The position numbers were made by a program, and so were the translations under genes. Under the pieces are notes generated by a model. It made no database searches. It was not told the DNA's origin and saw only the letters and a list, made by a program, of their open reading frames with translations. Of a DNA stretch of 64,000 bases, positions 24,496 to 32,898 are shown one piece after another. Position 1 is the stretch's first letter; each line of letters starts with the position of its first letter. Location: assembly GCA_045125245.1 (NCBI GenBank), contig JBGVNF010000060.1, positions 5,274 through 69,273 of the forward strand. The letters are read 5' to 3'. The stretch comes from SVEL01 sp045125245 (GTDB taxonomy: Bacteria > Bacillota > Clostridia > Lachnospirales > Lachnospiraceae).

Positions 24496-25305
24496 ATGAA
24501 TATTGCGTTTTGGAGTATGACTTCTGGTAGGAGTGCGACTTCTTCTAATATGTTAGCTGTGGGCGCTATGTCAGCATTGGCTTATTCTGTAGAAGGAACG
24601 TTGCTTCAGCTAGATCAGTTTAGTATGTCTTTAGATGAAGCGTTTGGTGAACGTAGACAGACTAATCTTCTGATGGAGGAATATTCATATTATAGTAAGA
24701 AAGGGATAGATAGATTAGTTGATAAGGCACAATTAGAAGATATAAATATAGATGACTTAAAGGATAATGCTGTACCTGTAAAGGATACAAATATGAATTA
24801 TGTTCCAGCATCGAAAAGAGTGGGACTAGGGAATAGTAGCAGAGAAATGCAGGTGTTTGTAAGAAAGGTATTTGATGTCCTAGATAAAGAAAAAGAATTT
24901 AATTTTATTGATTGTGAGAATGGTGAAATCGCTATATCAAAAGCAATTTTAAAGAGTGCGGATGTGGTAGTTATCAATCTATGCCAGGGGATGAGCCTTG
25001 ATACTCTTGATTTGGATAAAGAGATATTGAAAAAGGCTGTATTTCTTGTGGGTAAATATGACGACGCATCAAAGGAGGATGTAACACAGATAAGGAGAAA
25101 ATACGGTATAGGCAGAGGCGATATTGCTACAATTCCTTATAATATTCGTTTTCATGATGCTATTCACGAAGGAAAACTTTTAGCTTACATATCTAAAAAT
25201 ATGAACACAAAGATTAATGATGACAATCTTTCGTTTATTAATAGTGTATTCCTTGCGACAGATATGATCTTAAGGAAGGCGGGATATGATGAAAGAAGTA
25301 GATAA
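24496..25305 (+). CDS. TadZ/CpaE-like atypical MinD-family protein
   Basis: The first gene of a tad-like pilus or secretion locus, 269 residues. The start MNIAFWSMTSGRSATSSNML matches the clostridial TadZ-like family, where the P-loop is degenerate: no lysine of the KGGxGK(T/S) type is present. TadZ proteins localise the assembly machine at the cell. The ATG at 24496 has TTGGAGG about 8 nt upstream; an in-frame start 51 nt earlier lies before the ribosome site. Its end overlaps the next gene by 20 nt, indicating translational coupling. Confidence 0.65.
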   Translation: MNIAFWSMTSGRSATSSNMLAVGAMSALAYSVEGTLLQLDQFSMSLDEAFGERRQTNLLMEEYSYYSKKGIDRLVDKAQLEDINIDDLKDNAVPVKDTNMNYVPASKRVGLGNSSREMQVFVRKVFDVLDKEKEFNFIDCENGEIAISKAILKSADVVVINLCQGMSLDTLDLDKEILKKAVFLVGKYDDASKEDVTQIRRKYGIGRGDIATIPYNIRFHDAIHEGKLLAYISKNMNTKINDDNLSFINSVFLATDMILRKAGYDERSR

Positions 25306-26869
25306 GCTGACGGAACTGATTGATAAGGTCAGTGAAGAGATAAATGGAATATTACGTACAAACTTATACGAAGTAGGCTTAAATGATTCTGATTTAGATA
25401 GTCTAAAAAAGAGGAAAAGTGATTTAAGAGAAGCGTTGAGAAATAGCGGCATAGGTGATGTATATGCCAAGCGTTACGTAAAGCAGACTATTAAAAACAT
25501 AATCGTATCTAAACTTATAGTGAGTTCTGATGATTACGATTTATACATACCTTTTGGGAATGGAGATAAGCTTAGTGTAAGAGAAAAATTTGATATATTG
25601 CTATATTATTTTTCATTATCAGACGGTGAGATGGCATTGGCTAGAATGATAGATGATTATATATTTGGTGAAGATGTATCTATTTTTGATAAGCCATGCA
25701 TTACAGAAACGCAGATTGAAGAGCTTTATGACAGAGTGGATATATATTTATCAAAGAGTGATAAATTAGATATTTTGGTGCAAAGAATTTATAGTCAGTA
25801 TAAGGGTCTAGGAGTAATTGATGATATTCGTGATATGAAGATAGAAGGTGTAAGTGCTGGTGTGTCAGGTAGATACGGCGAACCTTCTACGGTCTGGATT
25901 CTTTATAGAGGTGTGAGCTTGCATCTAGCTTTTTTAAAGTTTGACAGCGATAGAGAATTGGAACGAGTATGTATGAATATTTATCGATATGGCTCTCCTG
26001 GTCAGTTGTCCAAATCAAAGGGATATATTGTAAATGAGATGAAGGATAATTCCCGTGTTGTAGTTGTACGCCCACCTTTTGCGGAAAATTTTGCATTCTT
26101 TGTAAGAAAGTTTGACACTATTGAAAATAAGAATCTAGAACAGTTACTTATAGATGAAGGCTGGGAACTGGTAAGTGAGGTGTTGAAAACTATTATAAAG
26201 GGCTGCCAAGTAAGTGCTATAACAGGTGCACAGGGTTCTGGAAAGACAACTTTGCTTATGTCTCTTATAGGATATATTCCCAGTAATTTTTCACTTCGTA
26301 TTCAGGAGCAGGCGTTTGAACTTCATTTGAGGCAGATTTATCCTATGCGAAATATTTTGACCTTTAGAGAAACGGAATATGTATCAGGACAGGAAGGTTT
26401 AGATATTCAGAAGAAAACAGATGGCGTGGTAAATATTTTAGGTGAGGTAGCCAGCAATGAGGTGGCAGCCTGGATGATACAGATGTCACAGGTGGCTTCA
26501 TTGTTTACGTTATTTACCCATCATGCTAAAACTACGGATAATCTGGTGAAATATATGAGAAATGCCTTGATAATCAATGGTAATTTCAATAACGAGCGTA
26601 TCGCCCTAGAACAGGTTGTAGATGCGGTTCGTTTTGATGTGCATATGGAAAGGGACAGTAAAGGCCATAGATATATTGAAAGGATAAGTGAAATTGAGCA
26701 AATTTCAGGAGAAGAACTATATCGTATAAGAGATGTCATCAGGTTTGACGGAAAGAAATATGTCCTTGCAGAGGGCTTTTCAAAAGCCATTATTCACCAT
26801 ATGAGTAAATATTTAAATGAGGCGGAGGTGAAGTATCTATATGAGAATTTTTATATACAAGATAAGTAA
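25286..26869 (+). CDS. TadA/CpaF-type secretion ATPase
   Basis: The motor of type IVc/Tad pilus assembly, 527 residues. The P-loop reads TGAQGSGKTTLL, followed by RIQEQAFELHLRQIYPMRN, a Walker B-like GVVNILGEVASNEVAAW and a TLFTHHAKTTDNLV segment that carries the family's His motif. The N-terminal part is long and charged. Starts ATGATG inside the previous gene, and its own end overlaps the membrane-protein gene by 29 nt. Such overlaps mark a tightly co-translated operon. Confidence 0.8.
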   Translation: MMKEVDKLTELIDKVSEEINGILRTNLYEVGLNDSDLDSLKKRKSDLREALRNSGIGDVYAKRYVKQTIKNIIVSKLIVSSDDYDLYIPFGNGDKLSVREKFDILLYYFSLSDGEMALARMIDDYIFGEDVSIFDKPCITETQIEELYDRVDIYLSKSDKLDILVQRIYSQYKGLGVIDDIRDMKIEGVSAGVSGRYGEPSTVWILYRGVSLHLAFLKFDSDRELERVCMNIYRYGSPGQLSKSKGYIVNEMKDNSRVVVVRPPFAENFAFFVRKFDTIENKNLEQLLIDEGWELVSEVLKTIIKGCQVSAITGAQGSGKTTLLMSLIGYIPSNFSLRIQEQAFELHLRQIYPMRNILTFRETEYVSGQEGLDIQKKTDGVVNILGEVASNEVAAWMIQMSQVASLFTLFTHHAKTTDNLVKYMRNALIINGNFNNERIALEQVVDAVRFDVHMERDSKGHRYIERISEIEQISGEELYRIRDVIRFDGKKYVLAEGFSKAIIHHMSKYLNEAEVKYLYENFYIQDK

Positions 26870-28448
26870 AAAAATTTTTCTAACTGAAGATATGGTAAGA
26901 CATATAGAGGGAAGGATGGCGATACTTTATCCAGCTACTAAGAAAATAGTGAGACAAAAGGTCGGAGCACAGTTGATGAAAATATATGCAATGTGTTTAG
27001 CTACAGCTATTTTGCTATATATGTTTGCAGAATTTTCTCTTTATTTTACAGTAGTAGTTTTTGCAACTGTATATGTTATCGCAGATTCAAATATCCATAA
27101 GGGTTTGAATAAGGTAGAAATAAAGCTTTTAAATGAGATGCTTTTATTTATCGAGAATGTGAAATTTAAGTTTCAGTTTGATGGCATGATAGAGGAAGCA
27201 CTATTGGATGCAATTAACGACAGCGGTTATCAGATGTCAGTTCATGGGCAGATTATATATGACCATCTTAAGGAAAGTTATTCGGATGATAGATGTGATT
27301 ATCAGGAAGTATGTCCAAATCATTTTTTTCTAACTTTTTATTCTCTGTGCGAATCGGTTATGAAGTATGGAGATAAGAAGATGAAAGATGGTTCGTTATT
27401 TATTAAGAATATGAGCTATCTAAAGGAAGATATAAATATTTATATTCTTAAACAGAAGGCAGTGGAGAATGCTTTTATGGGGCTTACATGGATATGTATT
27501 TTACCTATTTATTTTATGAAACCCATAGAGATATGGGCCTTATCCAATATGCCTGAATTGTCAAATTATTATGGTGGGACACTTGGTAAAATATCGGTTA
27601 TCCTGTTGGCTTTTTTGTCATTGGGTATATACAAGATAGTTGTAAGTCTTAAATATCCAAAGACTCACAGCAATATGAAAAAGAAATGGGTAGTTAAGCT
27701 TATTTCAAATAAAAGGATAGCTAAGTGCGTTACTAAATATATGAATCTGTTTGTGAATGAGATGAAGAAACTTGATAAGTTACTTCGTACTATTGCGTAC
27801 CCATACAATATTATGGAATTTTGCGTTAAACGGGTTGTTATTTCAATGTTTAGTGGATTGTTATCTTTGATTCTTCTAATTACATTAGATTTAGGATGGC
27901 TTAGTGCATTTATAGGTATAGGTATATTTTTGTTTACGTATTATGGACAAGTGATAGCTATCTATATAAAGAAAAATCTAATGATGCTTGAAAGAGAGGA
28001 TGAAATCATAAGATTTCAAGGTATTATTCTTATGCTTATGCATGCAGATAAGATAACTGTTGAACAGATACTTAACCAGCTAGAGAGATTTGCGGTGGCA
28101 TTTAAAAGGCAAATAGAAGAGATGAGTGATAAGCTGTCATATAAGGGTACAAGCGTATTTAAGGAACAGAAAAATAAATCAGATTTTTTGCCATTCAACA
28201 GATTGATTGATGGCTTTATAGCTTGTGATGATATGTATATTCATAAAGCATTTGAGGATGTGGAGATGGATAGGCGCTACTATATAGAAAAGCATAAACA
28301 GGAAAATTTGTTTTATATTGAACAAAGAAGTGCCATAAGCAAATTTTTATCATTTATTCCCGTATGTGCAGTCGTGTTGATAAATCTTATAATACCGTTT
28401 GTCCTAGAAGGTATGCAGCAGTTAAGCATTTCAAATATGAGTTTATAA
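26841..28448 (+). CDS. Tad-type pilus assembly inner-membrane protein (TadB/TadC-like)
   Basis: A 535-residue polytopic protein with two blocks of helices: about residues 50-85, and a later set around 210-290 and 330-375, with a last helix near the C-terminus. A single large protein is found where TadB and TadC are normally separate. It overlaps the ATPase gene by 29 nt, as platform proteins and motor genes often do. The similarity to T2SSF-type domains is weak by eye, so the call rests on position, size and topology. Confidence 0.6.
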   Translation: MRIFIYKISKKIFLTEDMVRHIEGRMAILYPATKKIVRQKVGAQLMKIYAMCLATAILLYMFAEFSLYFTVVVFATVYVIADSNIHKGLNKVEIKLLNEMLLFIENVKFKFQFDGMIEEALLDAINDSGYQMSVHGQIIYDHLKESYSDDRCDYQEVCPNHFFLTFYSLCESVMKYGDKKMKDGSLFIKNMSYLKEDINIYILKQKAVENAFMGLTWICILPIYFMKPIEIWALSNMPELSNYYGGTLGKISVILLAFLSLGIYKIVVSLKYPKTHSNMKKKWVVKLISNKRIAKCVTKYMNLFVNEMKKLDKLLRTIAYPYNIMEFCVKRVVISMFSGLLSLILLITLDLGWLSAFIGIGIFLFTYYGQVIAIYIKKNLMMLEREDEIIRFQGIILMLMHADKITVEQILNQLERFAVAFKRQIEEMSDKLSYKGTSVFKEQKNKSDFLPFNRLIDGFIACDDMYIHKAFEDVEMDRRYYIEKHKQENLFYIEQRSAISKFLSFIPVCAVVLINLIIPFVLEGMQQLSISNMSL

Positions 28449-28481
28449 AAAGAAAGGAGTAGGGCGTAAGCCTGTAAAAAA

Positions 28482-28925
28482 ATGGATAATAGTTTAAAAG
28501 GATTGATATTGGCAGCAGGTACAATTATTACCTGTGTGGTTATTTCACTTGGCTTTTTTATAGCAAGAGAAGCTAAGGATACAGCGTCTAATGGAGCAAA
28601 TCAGATTAATAAGTTAAATTCTGAATTTGTAGAGAGTGATAAGGTTATATATGACGGCGCTATGGTGTCTGGAAGTGAAGTAGTAAATGTTATTAAAAAA
28701 TTTAAGGATGAGAAGATTGGAATTTTTGTAAAAACTAATAGAGCATCAACTTATTATAACAATTCCTTTGATGTAAAAAGTGGCGAGTTCGGAGGGGCAG
28801 TATCTACTCAGTATGACCCCACAGATATAAAAAGCGAATTTTATGTTAATCCTTATGTGAATTTTCAAGGGAAAATTGTGCGTGATGAAAATGAGGTTAT
28901 TACTGGCATAATATTTGAACAGTAG
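28482..28925 (+). CDS. Pilin-like protein of the tad locus
   Basis: A 147-residue protein with one N-terminal hydrophobic helix (GLILAAGTIITCVVISLGFF) straight after a very short polar start (MDNSLK), then a soluble domain. This is the shape of a class III-signal pseudopilin or Flp-like subunit. It lies 33 nt after the platform protein gene. Similar clostridial proteins are often mislabelled as transporter permeases. No conserved E5-type residue was found, so pilin function is inferred. Confidence 0.5.
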   Translation: MDNSLKGLILAAGTIITCVVISLGFFIAREAKDTASNGANQINKLNSEFVESDKVIYDGAMVSGSEVVNVIKKFKDEKIGIFVKTNRASTYYNNSFDVKSGEFGGAVSTQYDPTDIKSEFYVNPYVNFQGKIVRDENEVITGIIFEQ

Positions 28926-28934
28926 GAGGGGAAA

Positions 28935-29102
28935 ATGGAACATACCTTAGAAGTATTGATGTTGGGCTTTTGCGCACTAGTTTTTGTAATGTCTATTTCT
29001 CTTGTTGTATTAATGTATAGTAATTTTGATAATTTGTATAGTAACACGAAGAATCACGTAAATATAAAGAGTGTATTGGAGAGTGATATTCTTGGGCGAT
29101 AG
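28935..29102 (+). CDS. Small TM protein of the tad locus
   Basis: A 55-residue ORF from ATG 28935 with AGGAGGGG 4-5 nt upstream encodes MEHTLEVLMLGFCALVF, then a single membrane helix (about 8-27) and a polar tail. It lies 9 nt after the pilin-like gene and overlaps the next one. Ribosome site, coding phase and operon position support it as a real gene, possibly a minor pilin or TadE-like subunit. No homologue recognised by eye. Confidence 0.55.
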   Translation: MEHTLEVLMLGFCALVFVMSISLVVLMYSNFDNLYSNTKNHVNIKSVLESDILGR

Positions 29103-29532
29103 TTTTTCAAAAATGGTAGCCATATTACTAGCTGTTATTCTTATGTTTATAGTTCCGGTATTTTATATGAAGGAGGAATCAGTGCGTCTTAAACAGACAA
29201 GAATCATAGAAGAAGTAACATTCTTTGTGGATGGCGTGCGAAATACTGGGATATTGAGCAGAGAGGATTATCAAAGGTTAGAAAAGATACTGTATAATCT
29301 TGGCGGAGGATACAGGATTTGTATGTCGCATTATTCGCATATAATAGATGAGGATAATAAAGAAATTTTATTTAATGAAAATGCAGATTATGAAGGGCAG
29401 ATTTTTGAGACATTTAATAAAGGAGAGGATTATTATCTTAATAAACAGGATTATCTAAAGGTAATAGTTAAGGACAGTGATGAACAGATAGTTGCCTGGT
29501 ATGGAGGTAGTGTAAAATATGAAGCTCACTGA
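29092..29532 (+). CDS. TadE/pseudopilin-like protein
   Basis: A 146-residue protein with one N-terminal helix (MVAILLAVILMFIVPVFYM) and an exported domain containing EEVTFFVDGVRNTG and LSREDYQRLEKILYNLGGGY, as found in clostridial TadE-like minor pilins. No ATG with a ribosome site was found: the chosen TTG at 29092 follows GGAGAG at about 8-9 nt, while GTG codons at 29071 and 29083 and an ATG at 29113 are alternatives. Its start overlaps the end of the preceding small gene by 11 nt. Confidence 0.55.
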   Translation: MGDSFSKMVAILLAVILMFIVPVFYMKEESVRLKQTRIIEEVTFFVDGVRNTGILSREDYQRLEKILYNLGGGYRICMSHYSHIIDEDNKEILFNENADYEGQIFETFNKGEDYYLNKQDYLKVIVKDSDEQIVAWYGGSVKYEAH

Positions 29533-30067
29533 TTTTGCCATTGTTGCAAATATATTCTTTATATGTATTCTTGTAGTTTGTCATGTAAAAGGTGATGTGC
29601 TTCATCATAAAACTATGAATCAGATTATGTATAATAACGTTATGGATAATGTGACGGAGGATTCATTAGCTGCGGCTTATGTAGGTGTAGGGATAAATGG
29701 AAAACCAGAAGTTAAGCTGGATAGATTAAGTTTATTCTTTGAATCGGAAGCGAAGCTATATGGAGAGAATTCAAAGCATATATTATGCTACGTGGAAGGA
29801 GATGGATATTATCTTTGTACTTCTTATGAAGGCTATAAATGGAGTGAAAAAAATCTCTTTTCGGAAAACGGTGAAATATCTCATGAGGAAAAGGTAAGTG
29901 AAATAGTGGAGTGTATTAATAGTGATTACAGCATCAAGCTATCGTTACCTTACAATGAAGGTGAGAAATGGAGTAACAGTATATGGGAGTATACGTTTTT
30001 TTCTATTTCTTATGATAGATTAATGGGAATTTACTGTTTTAGTGGCGCTAGAATTCATAAAAAGTAA
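29519..30067 (+). CDS. Membrane-anchored protein ending the tad locus
   Basis: A 182-residue protein with an N-terminal helix (about 5-23) and an exported part of no recognised family. It overlaps the previous ORF by 14 nt and has GGAGGT about 10 nt upstream, so it is translated from the same message. A clean hairpin terminator (30072-30095) follows. Function probably belongs with the pilus or secretion system, by position only. Confidence 0.55.
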   Translation: MKLTDFAIVANIFFICILVVCHVKGDVLHHKTMNQIMYNNVMDNVTEDSLAAAYVGVGINGKPEVKLDRLSLFFESEAKLYGENSKHILCYVEGDGYYLCTSYEGYKWSEKNLFSENGEISHEEKVSEIVECINSDYSIKLSLPYNEGEKWSNSIWEYTFFSISYDRLMGIYCFSGARIHKK

Positions 30068-30071
30068 AGTT

Positions 30072-30105
30072 AAAGCTCCGCGTATGCGGAGCTTTGATTT
30101 TTATA
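30072..30105. terminator. Terminator after tad locus
   Basis: AAAGCTCCGC/GCGGAGCTTT stem with a GTAT loop, then a T-rich run; also downstream of the convergent CorC-like gene. Confidence 0.8.
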
Positions 30106-30106
30106 G

Positions 30107-31408
30107 TTATTTACTTTCTGCGGTTTCTGTAGCTTCTGAAGCTTCCTCTTCTTCAGTTGTAGTATTAAGATATATATGAACCTTATCGATTCTGTTTTTA
30201 TCCATTAAATCAACTACGAGAGTAACTGCCTCTGTCTCAACCTTGTCACCTGTTGTAGGTAATCTGTCAAGAGAGCCGATAATAAATCCGCCGATGGAAT
30301 CATAATCGTCAGAAGTGAGTGAAAGGTTAAGAAGGTCATTCACATCATCTAACTTTGTCTGACCGTCTACTAAGTATTCATTTGGTGCAACTTCCTTTAG
30401 GATATCTTCTTCATCGTCGTCATATTCATCTCTGATATCACCTACGATTTCTTCTAAAAGGTCTTCTATAGTGATAAGACCCACAGCTGCGCCGTATTCG
30501 TCAAGGACGATAGAAATATTTACAGAGTCTTTACGCATTTCTGCCATAAGCTCGGAAAGCTTCTTATATTCATATGTATAATATACATCTCTTAAATAAT
30601 CACGGATATCAAACTTATCGCCGTGACGATAGAGAATAAGGTCTTTTATATTAATAATACCTATAACATTATCAGTAGTATCCTGGTATACAGGAAGTCG
30701 TGTGTATCGGTTTTCTTTAAATAACTCGATTAACTCTTCGTATGTAGCGTCTACATTAATCATACACATATCAATACGAGGAATCATGATTTCTTTTGCC
30801 TCAGCTTCGCCGAAGTCAAACACATTGTTAATCATCTCGCGTTCTTCTTTTTCGATGACACCTTCTTCATGACTTACTTCCATGATAGTTCTGAGTTCTT
30901 CTTCTGTAAAGGTACTTTCTTTTGTATTTATATTCAATCTTAAAAGCTTCATAATGCACGAAGCAAGGAAATTAATAACAATAATTACTGGTGTAAGTAT
31001 CTTGGTTAATAACCATATAGGCTTGGAAACTATAAGTGAAAACTTATCTGAGTAGCCTGTGGCAGCAGTTTTTGGTGTTATCTCACCAAAAATTAAAACA
31101 AGTATTGTAAGTACACCAGAACCGATACTAATAGCCCAATTGCCCCATTGCGATTGTACAAATATTGTTGTAAGAGATGAAGCTGCTATATTTACAATGT
31201 TATTACCGATAAGGATTGCACTGAGCATCCTATCAGGGTTTTCCTTAAGCTTTAATACAAGCTTTGCGTTTTTGTTACCGTTATCAGCTAGTGACTTAAG
31301 TCTAATAGCGCTAACTGTTGTCAGAGCTGTCTCAGAAGATGAGAAAAATGCTGACATAGCTAATAAAATAACGATAGTTATAAGTTGAATAATCTGACTG
31401 GGATCCAA
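30107..31408 (-). CDS. CNNM/CorC-family (HlyC/CorC) CBS-domain membrane protein
   Basis: Ion-transport related membrane protein, 433 residues. An N-terminal DUF21 domain has about four helices with SSSETALTTVSAIRLKSL and MLSAILIGNNIVNIAAS. A CBS pair follows (IMIPRIDMCMINVDATYEEL, IGIINIKDLIL, ISIVLDEYGAAVGLITIEDLLEEIVGDI), and the C-terminal CorC_HlyC domain has DGQTKLDDVNDLL and YDSIGGFIIG. The start is a TTG at 31408 with AAGGAGTG 8 nt upstream. Related proteins export Mg2+ or Co2+; the bacterial role is inferred. Confidence 0.9.
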   Translation of the reverse strand: MDPSQIIQLITIVILLAMSAFFSSSETALTTVSAIRLKSLADNGNKNAKLVLKLKENPDRMLSAILIGNNIVNIAASSLTTIFVQSQWGNWAISIGSGVLTILVLIFGEITPKTAATGYSDKFSLIVSKPIWLLTKILTPVIIVINFLASCIMKLLRLNINTKESTFTEEELRTIMEVSHEEGVIEKEEREMINNVFDFGEAEAKEIMIPRIDMCMINVDATYEELIELFKENRYTRLPVYQDTTDNVIGIINIKDLILYRHGDKFDIRDYLRDVYYTYEYKKLSELMAEMRKDSVNISIVLDEYGAAVGLITIEDLLEEIVGDIRDEYDDDEEDILKEVAPNEYLVDGQTKLDDVNDLLNLSLTSDDYDSIGGFIIGSLDRLPTTGDKVETEAVTLVVDLMDKNRIDKVHIYLNTTTEEEEASEATETAESK

Positions 31409-31501
31409 AAATGATCACTCCTTTTTTTATTATTTTGCATAAACTTCTCATTTATTGCAATTTCGTCTATTATATGGTATGTTATGAAAATAGTCAAGGT
31501 G

Positions 31502-31550
31502 TAGTGAAAGGAGCAGAATATGAACATAGTGAAAGGAGCAGAATATGAAC
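31502..31550 (+). repeat. Tandem duplication of a ribosome site plus start codon before folA
   Basis: The 24-bp unit TAGTGAAAGGAGCAGAATAT plus GAAC occurs at 31502-31525 and again at 31527-31550. Each copy has an AAAGGAG site and an ATG (31520 and 31545). The first ATG is out of frame with folA and opens a 15-codon ORF ending at 31567, overlapping the folA start. Confidence 0.85.
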
Positions 31551-32036
31551 TTAATTGCAGCAGTTGATAATAAATGGGGAATAGGATACAAGAATAAACT
31601 TTTAATAAGTATTCCAGATGATATGAAGTGTTTTAAAGAGATAACTATGGGTAAGGTCTGCGTTATGGGGCGAAAGACTTTAGAGAGTCTGCCGGGTGGA
31701 AGACCCCTTAGCGGGAGAGTTAACATAGTATTAACTGCTGACAGCACATATAAAAAGAATGATGTGATAGTGGTAAACAGTGTGGAAGCAGCTTTGGAAA
31801 AGCTGAAGGATTATGATACAAAGGATGTATTTATCATAGGTGGAGAAAGCATTTATGAGCAATTTATGCCATATGTGGACACTGCGTATATCACCTATAT
31901 AGATTACGCATATCAGTCAGATAAGCAACTTCCTAATCTAGATAAATTGTCACAGTGGAAGCTGGTTAAGGAGAGCGAAGAGCAGACATATTTTGATGTA
32001 GAATATTATTACAGAAAATACATAAAGGAAGATTAA
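31545..32036 (+). CDS. folA: Dihydrofolate reductase
   Basis: Reduces dihydrofolate to tetrahydrofolate. The 163-residue protein has LIAAVDNKWGIGYKNKLLIS, PDDMKCFKEITMGK, CVMGRKTLESLPGGRPLSGR and VFIIGGESIYEQFMPYVDTAYIT, the standard DHFR pattern including the WGIG and GGxxxY motifs. The ATG at 31545 is preceded by AAAGGAG. A duplicated copy of the same site and an out-of-frame ATG lie 25 nt upstream and could reduce translation. ThyX is also encoded, so folA may serve other folate reactions. Confidence 0.93.
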   Translation: MNLIAAVDNKWGIGYKNKLLISIPDDMKCFKEITMGKVCVMGRKTLESLPGGRPLSGRVNIVLTADSTYKKNDVIVVNSVEAALEKLKDYDTKDVFIIGGESIYEQFMPYVDTAYITYIDYAYQSDKQLPNLDKLSQWKLVKESEEQTYFDVEYYYRKYIKED

Positions 32037-32046
32037 GTGGAAATAT

Positions 32047-32150
32047 ACTTCAATTCGCAAAGTACAGCACATAATTCTCATTATCAGAAAATCGTCTCAT
32101 AGCATTTATAAGTTCAGATAATGAGAATTATGTGCTTTGCGAATTGAAGT
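32047..32150. repeat. Long inverted repeat after folA
   Basis: A 34-bp perfect stem (32047-32062 plus 32068-32085, pairing with 32117-32150), broken only by a 5-nt insertion TACAG on the left arm, encloses a 31-nt loop. The right arm ends CTTTGCGAATTGAAGT, matching 16 of 17 bases of the arm of the thyX terminator when the preceding G is included. No T tract follows directly, so this is not a plain terminator. It may be a small non-autonomous repeat element. Confidence 0.75.
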
Positions 32151-32256
32151 AGACATAAAAAAACTTGATTTTTGTCGTCATATGTAGTAAAATTCTTAGG
32201 AATATGCTGTAATAATTAGGCAGCACTAAGATTAAAATGCAAAGGATGGTAATATT

Positions 32257-32781
32257 ATGGCACAGGAAATGGAAAAGGAATATACACTTCTTGAAACTTG
32301 GAGAGGCATTGCATATGGTGCAGGTAAGACTCAGAAGGAAAGCGATCAGTTTTGGGCAAAGTACTTTACAGTAGAGAAGTCGTTTTATGAAAAGATATTG
32401 GCATCTGATGAAGTAGTATCAGGTACAGTTAAGGAACTCGCAGAGAAGTTTGAAGTAGAAGTTCTTGTTATGGTAGGTTTCCTTGATGGTATTAATGAAA
32501 GCTTAAAGACTCCAAATCCAATCGAGGAGATGACAGAGGATACAGTTGTAAGCCTTGATTATGATAAGGAACTTTTATATAAGAATATGGTAGAAGCTAA
32601 GGCTGAGTGGTTATACACACTTGAGGCTTGGAATACACTTATTCCAGATGAGAACAGAAGAAAAGAGCTTTACAAGGAGCAGAAGAGCTCACATACAGTA
32701 GTAAAGGATAAGAAGGTTTCTCGTAACGAGCCATGTCCATGTGGTTCAGGCAAGAAGTACAAGTTCTGTTGTGGTAAGTAA
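32257..32781 (+). CDS. SEC-C metal-binding domain protein
   Basis: A 174-residue soluble protein with a C-terminal SEC-C zinc motif (SRNEPCPCGSGKKYKFCCG), also found at the end of SecA. The N-terminal helical part (EMEKEYTLLETWRGIAYGAG) resembles clostridial SEC-C proteins of unknown role. AAAGGAT precedes the ATG. The gene lies between the long inverted repeat and the lipid kinase. Possible ribosome or translocase contact is inference from the domain alone. Confidence 0.75.
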   Translation: MAQEMEKEYTLLETWRGIAYGAGKTQKESDQFWAKYFTVEKSFYEKILASDEVVSGTVKELAEKFEVEVLVMVGFLDGINESLKTPNPIEEMTEDTVVSLDYDKELLYKNMVEAKAEWLYTLEAWNTLIPDENRRKELYKEQKSSHTVVKDKKVSRNEPCPCGSGKKYKFCCGK

Positions 32782-32898
32782 TAAGACTCTATCATAGGTA
32801 GAATAAGGAAGTTTTATTAACTTCATAAATAACTATAAAAATGGGCTGTCAATTAGACAGCCTTAAAGAGTTTTATATAATATAATGGGGATTGAAAA

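Noticed and set aside
32844..32862. Terminator after the SEC-C gene
   Set aside because: GGCTGTC/GACAGCC forms a stem, but no T tract follows on the plus strand, so it is not listed as a terminator.
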